Source: Pseudomonadota bacterium | GTDB lineage: Bacteria > Bdellovibrionota_C > UBA2361 > OMII01 | Reading direction: 5' to 3' | NCBI GenBank assembly: GCA_026390555.1 | Contig: JAPLFS010000072.1 | Coordinates: 1 to 64,000, forward strand | DNA length: 64,000 nucleotides | Part shown: one piece after another, positions 58,560 to 64,000 of the stretch | Layout of the letters: every line of letters starts with the position of its first letter | Position numbering within the stretch: the first letter of the stretch is position 1 | Program-made: the position numbers and the translations under genes | Notes under the pieces: model-generated | Seen by the model: the letters and a program-made list of their open reading frames with translations, nothing else | What the model was told of the DNA's origin: nothing | Databases searched by the model: none

Positions 58560-60044
58560 GTGTTAGAACCGGACCAAAGAAACAGTCCTAGCAAGCCTAT
58601 CCACGAAGCTTCTGAGGCTTCGCCGTTTAATTCCCTTAAATCTCCTACTCTGCGCTCCCTTAGCGCCGAGATACCGTTCGCCTGCATAGTACCAGCTGTA
58701 AGCCCTACCATGATCAAAGAGATACTTACGGAGATCGCCCCCGATCTCTTTAATCTAGTAAGCTGCGAACTCTTCGACCTGATTAATGATGGCACCTGCA
58801 TTAAAGGATCGGAGCTTATCTCTGCCTACTTTGAGCCGACACCGCTTGTAGTTCAGCAGAAGAGGGTCTTTCTACTCTCAGATCAGCATCTGCCGAATGA
58901 GCAGCTCCATGTAATAAGCGTAATCGACTCACGAAGTGAACCTGAGTATCCGATCGTTGAGTTAGTGAAACTTGACAGCAGTAGGTCAATAATTAATCTT
59001 CGATTCGAACTCGGCAGACTATCCGTTGAGGAGCGTTGGGACTGTATCAACAAAATCGGTCATCTGTTGGGCATTTCAGATACAAGTAGTAGCTTCCAAC
59101 ACCTTGCGCCTGAGAGGACTCAGACATTTGAATCTGGGACCTCGTTTTCTGAGGTCTCTCCGCAATTGGTGCTAGAAACCCTATCCACCCTTGCACCGAT
59201 TCAATCAGCTCACATGGTAGAGGATCTGAATAGCAAGCATAGTCGGCATGCCTGGGGCATCGAAGCTATTGAATACTGTCAACCGGACTACGGCGAACAG
59301 GGATGCATACTTTCTACTATCGATCCAAAGCAGTTCAACCCACAAGCGGGCCGCAATCTTCTTTCAAGCCTCCTAATTCACACAGCTAGCATGTACGCAA
59401 CTAACGGTTCAAGCATCTCCGTAGAGAGGCTTTTACGCGCAAGCACGCACCTCTCAACGCCAACAACCGTAAGTTTCGAGCGCTCGGTCGAGCTTGGCTC
59501 CGTTGACAAGGAACAGGAGCTAAGAGATCTCGATACTTTTTTTGCGTCGCAGTTTACAGAAGATGCCGATCTTTCAGATGAGCTATTTACTCCGGAGGAG
59601 AATCTTAATTACCCTGAATCCTCGGATCTATTTCCAACAGAAGATTCACAGGAACTATACGATGATGAGGGAGGGGTTCTGACAGATTCAGAAACGTGCT
59701 CTTTGGTCCGAATACACGGCCTTTCATCAAACTTTGGTAAGTACTCCGTTGTATTTGCTTCTGAGGCAACCTCCAGCATCTGTGACTCTGTTAACGATGA
59801 TACTAACTTTGATCACGCATCTCCCGTGGTACGGGTCGAATTTTGTAACTCTAACAGCCGCAGTAATCGCTGGAACATTATCTCTAAACTTTGCAAAGAG
59901 CTTGCAACCATGAAGATCCCCGAGGAGGAGACTGGCAACTTAGGTACACTAGAGAGAGATTTCAGCAGCTCGGATATCTCCACTCATGAAAGCGAGGTGC
60001 TGCTATACTTCGGACGAATGCGCATCATTGCAAGCCGCTTTTAG
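58560..60044 (+). CDS. hypothetical acidic protein with an internal duplication
   Basis: Not recognised. A GTG at 58560, with GGAG eight bases before it and 20 bases after the MBL gene, is preferred to ATG 58497 (which overlaps that gene); 494 residues. The protein is rich in Ser, Glu and Asp, has no membrane segment, and holds two similar stretches: SIINLRFELGRLSVEERWDC (near residue 140) and VRVEFCNSNSRSNRWNIISK (near residue 440), each followed by a helical tail (INKIGHLLG / LCKELATMK). This suggests an ancient duplication. It is convergent with and overlaps the thioredoxin-like gene by 20 bases. Confidence 0.6.
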   Translation: MLEPDQRNSPSKPIHEASEASPFNSLKSPTLRSLSAEIPFACIVPAVSPTMIKEILTEIAPDLFNLVSCELFDLINDGTCIKGSELISAYFEPTPLVVQQKRVFLLSDQHLPNEQLHVISVIDSRSEPEYPIVELVKLDSSRSIINLRFELGRLSVEERWDCINKIGHLLGISDTSSSFQHLAPERTQTFESGTSFSEVSPQLVLETLSTLAPIQSAHMVEDLNSKHSRHAWGIEAIEYCQPDYGEQGCILSTIDPKQFNPQAGRNLLSSLLIHTASMYATNGSSISVERLLRASTHLSTPTTVSFERSVELGSVDKEQELRDLDTFFASQFTEDADLSDELFTPEENLNYPESSDLFPTEDSQELYDDEGGVLTDSETCSLVRIHGLSSNFGKYSVVFASEATSSICDSVNDDTNFDHASPVVRVEFCNSNSRSNRWNIISKLCKELATMKIPEEETGNLGTLERDFSSSDISTHESEVLLYFGRMRIIASRF

Positions 60045-60438
60045 TTACTACCTCTCTGCTCGCAGAGAACTCAGCAAATACAGCACGCGATGAAACCATC
60101 TCCCGGTCCAAGATAACCTTCGGAATGCCCCTAGATCCCCCGGCCTTTACGCACCTCTCAAAGAGTTTTCGACCCGGCTCACTCTGCTCTATATTTACCC
60201 GCGCAAATGGAATCTTTTCCGTATTAAGGGAGCTTTCAAGGGAACGGCAGGCCGGGCACCAGTCTGTCACCAGCGCTACGACCCTAGTTGAAGAGGGCTC
60301 ATCAATCTCTTGCAGAAATTGAAGACGTTCCTGCTCTGACGCAAAGATGGTTTGTGGAGCAGCCTCGCGCAACAGTATCACCAAAACAAATAGCCCCAGC
60401 ACTACCGGGACGCCCCAACGAGCCGCAAATTCTTTCAT
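60025..60438 (-). CDS. membrane-anchored thioredoxin-like protein
   Basis: A 137-residue redoxin with an N-terminal membrane helix (WGVPVVLGLFVLVILL) and a periplasm-facing thioredoxin fold: VTDWCPACRSLESSL (CxxC) and SRGIPKVILDREMV (cis-Pro). The third Cys in FERCVKAG may be a partner. It lies directly after the SPFH gene on the same strand (two bases apart), so it is likely part of the nfeD-SPFH-thioredoxin operon. Confidence 0.85.
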   Translation of the reverse strand: MKEFAARWGVPVVLGLFVLVILLREAAPQTIFASEQERLQFLQEIDEPSSTRVVALVTDWCPACRSLESSLNTEKIPFARVNIEQSEPGRKLFERCVKAGGSRGIPKVILDREMVSSRAVFAEFSASREVVTKSGLQ

Positions 60439-60440
60439 AT

Positions 60441-61430
60441 TTAGTAACTCTGCTCCTCTCCGTTCTGTGACCTGTTAATACGTGGGGCCTCGCCCTCAAC
60501 TGCAGAAACGCTGCCTCCGTTCGTTGACGGCTTAAATATCCCCTTAGCCATGGCTATTACGCCCGCAACATCACTTAAGTTGGCCGGAATAACAATCGTG
60601 TTAGCGGTCTGAGCGATTCGACCAAACTCAGGAAGATACTGCTCTGCGATACGAAGCTCCATCGCCAACCGTCCACCCTGTACCTCTAACGATTGCCCAA
60701 CCATACGCAGCCCCTCAGCCGTAGCGCGAGCAACCTCAAGGATGGCCTCAGCTTGACCCTTGGCGGTATTAATCTGAGCCATCATGCTTGCTTCGGATGC
60801 CTTGATTTGACGCTGCTTCTCCCCCTCTGCGCCATTTATTGCCGAGTCACGTTGCCCCTCTGAAGAGAGGATCACAGCGCGCTTCTCTCGCTCGGCCTTC
60901 ATCTGCTTCTCCATTGCGGTGATAACCTCCCGTGGTGGAGTGATATTCTTGATCTCATAGCGCAGAACTTTAACGCCCCAAGCCTCTGCCGCTTTATCAA
61001 CCTCTACCACAACATTTGAATTGATATGAGCGCGGGCTTCGAAGGTCTTGTCTAGCTCGATCTTTCCGATCTCACTGCGCAAGGTTGTTTGTGCTAGCTG
61101 TGTCATACCGAAGAGGTAGTCATCGATACCGTACGAAGCAGACTGTGCATCAATGATGCGTATGTATAGAACTCCGTCGACAGCAACCTGGACGTTATCA
61201 CTCGTAATACATACCTGCTCTGGGATATCGATCACCTGCTCCTTAACCGAGTGTCGATAGCGCACGATATCAAAATAAGGAATTAATACATGGAATCCCG
61301 CATCGAGCGTATCGCGGTATTGCCCTAATCGTTCAACTACATAACGCATCTGTTGCGGAACGATCACCGCTCCCTTGAAGATCGTCGTGATAACAAGCAA
61401 TACCAAGACACCAGCAACTATCCCTATCAT
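60441..61430 (-). CDS. SPFH/Band 7 protein (stomatin/QmcA type)
   Basis: A 329-residue membrane-microdomain protein: one N-terminal membrane segment (GIVAGVLVLLVITTIFKG), then the SPFH domain (VVERLGQYRDTLDAGFHVLIPYFD, EQVCITSDNVQVAVDGVLYI, GVKVLRYEIKNITPPREV, TAMEKQMKAEREKRA) and a coiled-coil region ending GRIAQTANTIVIPANLSDV. The partner NfeD lies 49 bases upstream, an arrangement known to form a membrane-associated quality-control pair. Confidence 0.92.
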   Translation of the reverse strand: MIGIVAGVLVLLVITTIFKGAVIVPQQMRYVVERLGQYRDTLDAGFHVLIPYFDIVRYRHSVKEQVIDIPEQVCITSDNVQVAVDGVLYIRIIDAQSASYGIDDYLFGMTQLAQTTLRSEIGKIELDKTFEARAHINSNVVVEVDKAAEAWGVKVLRYEIKNITPPREVITAMEKQMKAEREKRAVILSSEGQRDSAINGAEGEKQRQIKASEASMMAQINTAKGQAEAILEVARATAEGLRMVGQSLEVQGGRLAMELRIAEQYLPEFGRIAQTANTIVIPANLSDVAGVIAMAKGIFKPSTNGGSVSAVEGEAPRINRSQNGEEQSY

Positions 61431-61479
61431 AGCATCATCCCCATCTATGTAATTTTTATGTAGACTGCGAACTTGAAAA

Positions 61480-61908
61480 TTATCTCTTGCGGGTAACTCG
61501 CAACGTTACCCCTTCGGTATCAACCACCACACACTCAGAGCCTGCCGGGAGAACCTCGGCATCTATATTCTTAATACGCCAAGGCGAGCCCCAAAGCTCC
61601 CCGGAACCTAGCTGCCCTGGAGCGATCTCTTCAACAACTCTAATCTCTTTCCCTTTGGTATCATCAGCTCGGCCTTTAGCAACTCCGATGGCACCCTGAA
61701 GCCGCTTTCCAAAGACAAGCCAACTTATGACAGCTAGTACTGAAAATACAGCGGCCTGAATCGGCCAGGTCGGGAAAAGCCCACTTAAGACTAATAGACC
61801 GAGCAGCAGTCCGGATACTCCCAGTAGAAAAAGGAAGAATCCAGAGATAACCACTAGCTCCATGATACACAGAGCGAGCCCAGCGGCGATCCAAAACCAT
61901 CCAGACAT
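61480..61908 (-). CDS. NfeD-like membrane protein
   Basis: A 142-residue short NfeD (NfeD1b-like): two or more membrane helices (GWFWIAAGLALCIMELVVIS, LFLLGVSGLLLGLLVLSGLF, IQAAVFSVLAVISWLVFG), then an OB-fold tail (LGSGELWGSPWRIKNIDAEV, PAGSECVVVDTEGVTLRV). It accompanies SPFH proteins. ATG 61908 with GGAG upstream is preferred over ATG 61986. Confidence 0.88.
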   Translation of the reverse strand: MSGWFWIAAGLALCIMELVVISGFFLFLLGVSGLLLGLLVLSGLFPTWPIQAAVFSVLAVISWLVFGKRLQGAIGVAKGRADDTKGKEIRVVEEIAPGQLGSGELWGSPWRIKNIDAEVLPAGSECVVVDTEGVTLRVTRKR

Positions 61909-62085
61909 AGAAATATCTCCAAAAACAGTAACATCTGATATTAGCTCTAAATTAACCGAACTACTACAGCTCATTTTCTGCGCCACTTACAGAGTGCCTC
62001 CAAGCTGAGATACCCGTTTTTAATAAGGCTTTAGTAGTACCTAAATTCTATTTTCATCAGAGGCAAAACGTTGCAAGATCACAAT

Positions 62086-63468
62086 CTACCGCCCCCGCCT
62101 GCGACCAGATACAACTTCATAACTATTTGAGACAAACGCAAAGGTGGCGTCCCAGATCGGTCTAACTGAACTGATTCTAATCAGCAACTGATGCCCCCGA
62201 ATACTCTCTACCTGCCGAACCTCCTTAAAGGTTGGCAAGATAACTAAAACCCCGAACGCCCTGAGTACGCCTGAGATAGCGAAGAGCACAAGGAAGGGCG
62301 AAGGCTCTACGAAATAGGCTAATTGCCTGCCCCACGTGGAGGGCACATGCGTTACTAAAAAACCACCGAGCAACGACCCAGCAAATACCAGCACGCCGTT
62401 AATAATGGCCTGATAGGCGAAGCAGCGCGCGCGCTTTGATACGCTAACGGCATCAAACACAAAGTTGGCGGCCGCTAGACTGAACCCTGCCCAGAATATC
62501 CCGCTGTAAATCTGAACGAGGATAACGAACCAGAGCTTAGAGGATATCAACCATAATAAGGGATTAAACGAAACGAGTGTCCCACATACGGTCAGGATCT
62601 TGCGATTACCGAACTGGTCGCTAATAGCCCCCCAGGAGCGCATCACTAGGAACTGCGCCAACATTACCGCAGCAACAACCAGTGTGTACTCGTGGTATGA
62701 GTAGGAGAGATTATTAAGCATATACATCGCAAAGTATGGCCCACAGATAGCGGCCGAGAAGTTCATGAACGACACAAAAAACACAAACTTAACAAAGTTC
62801 GAGTGTTTTGCTCTGCTGATAAACTGCCAAAATGAGAACTTCGCCTCATGCGGAACGTGCAGCAGCGGGTCAGAGACCGTGCTTAGTGGAGATGCGGAGA
62901 GGTAGCGCGCGATTCCGGCCAGCGTCATAATCACCAGGAATCCGCACTCTGTCATCTTTCGCTCTGAGCAGTAGTGCATCACCTGTCCGGCGAAGAGCAC
63001 ACCGGCGAAGGTCAGGATCGCCATCCACTTATTGCGAAATCCAAAGAATTCGCCGCGCGATGTTGGTGGTATAATGTCCCCGGCGAGACTGCTCCAGACC
63101 GGCGCAAGCATACCGATTGTGATCTGATACAGTGCCGCCACAGCGATTAATATGGCGACAGCATACCAGCCCGACTCGAATGCAAATGGAATTACTGCGA
63201 TCGGAAGACAGAGTAACGCCTGTGTACGAATCAATCGAATTGAGAGCTGCCGTCGGCTGCGCACTTTTTCCGCAAGCCACATACCACAGCTCTGTGCTAT
63301 CGCCCCAATCAGGAACGGTAATGTCGAGAGTGCTCCAATTTGCAGCGGCGTTCCACCTAGAAAGACCCCTAGCGCCGGAAGATAGGTCTCTCCTGCTCCG
63401 ATCTTAACGGCATCTAGCTTCGCTTCTTTGATTAAGCCCTTGGCAGATTGTGTCTCTAGAAAACTCAC
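62086..63468 (-). CDS. MFS transporter
   Basis: A 460-residue permease of about 12 transmembrane helices with ETYLPALGVFLGGTPLQIG near the start and an MFS loop (FFGFRNKWMAIL, LVMRSWGAISDQFGNRKIL: the GxxxDRxGxR-type motif). The start codon is GTG. No partner tells the substrate. It lies seven bases after the NUDIX gene, so the two are co-transcribed. Confidence 0.88.
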   Translation of the reverse strand: MSFLETQSAKGLIKEAKLDAVKIGAGETYLPALGVFLGGTPLQIGALSTLPFLIGAIAQSCGMWLAEKVRSRRQLSIRLIRTQALLCLPIAVIPFAFESGWYAVAILIAVAALYQITIGMLAPVWSSLAGDIIPPTSRGEFFGFRNKWMAILTFAGVLFAGQVMHYCSERKMTECGFLVIMTLAGIARYLSASPLSTVSDPLLHVPHEAKFSFWQFISRAKHSNFVKFVFFVSFMNFSAAICGPYFAMYMLNNLSYSYHEYTLVVAAVMLAQFLVMRSWGAISDQFGNRKILTVCGTLVSFNPLLWLISSKLWFVILVQIYSGIFWAGFSLAAANFVFDAVSVSKRARCFAYQAIINGVLVFAGSLLGGFLVTHVPSTWGRQLAYFVEPSPFLVLFAISGVLRAFGVLVILPTFKEVRQVESIRGHQLLIRISSVRPIWDATFAFVSNSYEVVSGRRRGR

Positions 63469-63475
63469 GATCTGT

Positions 63476-64000
63476 TCAACTCAACAACACACCGTTAGGA
63501 TAAAGTAACCGAGCAGCCCTTAGAATGGCGATTATAGAGAGGCTATCCTTAATAGCGCCACGATCTACCATCTCTAGGGCCTCAGAAAATGGCATAGATC
63601 TAATCCTAAGGAGCTCGGTATCATCTGGGCTTGCATCCCCAGCAGTTAATCCCCGCGCAAGAAAAAGCTCTCCGCGCTCATCTGAGAAGCAGTTGCTAAG
63701 GTGCACCTCTCCTCCTAGACGCTCCCACTGCTTGGCGGTAAGACCGGTCTCCTCCTTAAGCTCACGTTGTGCTGCGCTAAGACCAGACTCACCGTGATTG
63801 GCCCCACCTTCAGGAATCTCCCACGAATACTCCTCAACCGGATAACGATACTGTCCGACCAGATAGATCTGCATATCATCCGTAAGAGCAACCACCCCAG
63901 TTGCTAGTCTGGTTTCAACCACACCGTAAATGCCCACACTCCCCGTAGGAGAGATCACCTGGTCCTCTCGTACCCGGATCCAGGGGTTTTCATAGATAAG
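63476..64000 (-). CDS. NUDIX hydrolase (5' end outside window)
   Basis: Cleaves a nucleoside diphosphate linked to another moiety. The Nudix box GGANHGESGLSAAQRELKEETGL fits GX5EX7REUXEEXGU. The frame is open to the window edge; the upstream residues LIYENPWIRVREDQ precede SPTGSVGIYGVVET, as in ADP-ribose/GDP-mannose pyrophosphatase types. An internal GTG at 63958 is not a true start. It begins an operon with the MFS transporter. Confidence 0.9.
   Translation of the reverse strand, partial: LIYENPWIRVREDQVISPTGSVGIYGVVETRLATGVVALTDDMQIYLVGQYRYPVEEYSWEIPEGGANHGESGLSAAQRELKEETGLTAKQWERLGGEVHLSNCFSDERGELFLARGLTAGDASPDDTELLRIRSMPFSEALEMVDRGAIKDSLSIIAILRAARLLYPNGVLLS

Overview
The window looks like the chromosome of a Gram-negative, flagellated, aerobic bacterium. 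Gram-negative character is shown by a TonB-dependent outer-membrane receptor, a TonB-like protein, an HtrA protease with a signal peptide and lipoprotein-like signals. Motility is shown by fliK, flgD and flgE. Aerobic life is suggested by oxygen-dependent haem enzymes and phenylalanine hydroxylase. A proteobacterial or delta-proteobacterial-like lineage is a reasonable guess from the gene mix (MJ0042 zinc-ribbon protein, EtfD-type Fe-S protein, E. coli-type SerA), but no rRNA is present to settle it. Most of the window is ordinary housekeeping sequence, densely packed on both strands, with no prophage, CRISPR array or transposase gene.

Layout. 1-6.3 kb: 3' end of pheA, the rplM-rpsI ribosomal operon, two unknown genes, an alpha/beta hydrolase and an HtrA/DegP protease. 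6.3-10.7 kb: map, an EVE-domain gene, a degenerate PHP-like protein, a coiled-coil protein and a CorC-type CBS transporter. 10.9-14.3 kb: an EtfD-like Fe-S membrane protein overlapping an acyl-CoA dehydrogenase, a fatty-acid oxidation module. 14.3-17.5 kb: a transglutaminase-like gene divergent from a Fur-family regulator translationally coupled to a ZnuD-like receptor, with a perfect palindrome between them. 17.5-22.3 kb: meaB and fliK-flgD-flgE. 22.5-26.3 kb: DUF456 protein, a DUF1521 (self-cleaving) protein, an SGNH hydrolase and an aldose epimerase. 26.4 kb: initiator tRNA. 26.6-30.2 kb: rlmB-scpA-scpB-rluB. 30.4-35.9 kb: zinc-ribbon protein, tatA, TonB-like protein, phhA and a YbhN-type membrane protein. 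36-39.6 kb: hemH, hemY, serA. 40-44.9 kb: SWIM/SNF2 ATPase, IHF-like protein, M28 peptidase. 45-53 kb: tkt, a thioredoxin-fold protein, a hydrolase, parE, parC. 53.4-60 kb: a lipoprotein-like gene, tmk, holB, a stand-alone tRNA-binding domain, tatD, an enoyl-CoA hydratase, a metallo-beta-lactamase-fold enzyme and an unknown protein. 60-64 kb: thioredoxin-like, SPFH, NfeD, MFS and NUDIX genes.

The most interesting non-coding signal is a family of about 206-bp interspersed elements, seen at 685-860 (reversed, truncated), 39668-39873 and 54419-54625. The two intact copies have terminal inverted repeats of the form G[C/T]AACTATTCACC and are flanked by perfect 8-bp direct repeats (GGGAGTTT and GTTTTTGG), so they moved by transposition. 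The GTAA-type ends and 8-bp duplications match IS66-family behaviour; no transposase is present, so these are non-autonomous (MITE-like). They carry several hairpins, one showing compensatory base changes between copies, and an internal copy of the end sequence. Two copies sit exactly on the 3' ends of genes (pheA, tmk) and supply their stop codons.

Other points worth attention: a DUF1521 protein with the GD-PHV autocleavage motif beside flagellar genes, an initiator tRNA with an AGG/CCT rather than GGG/CCC anticodon stem, a ParC with valine at the quinolone-determining serine position, a PHP-like protein lacking the metal ligands, and a structured leader before rplM.
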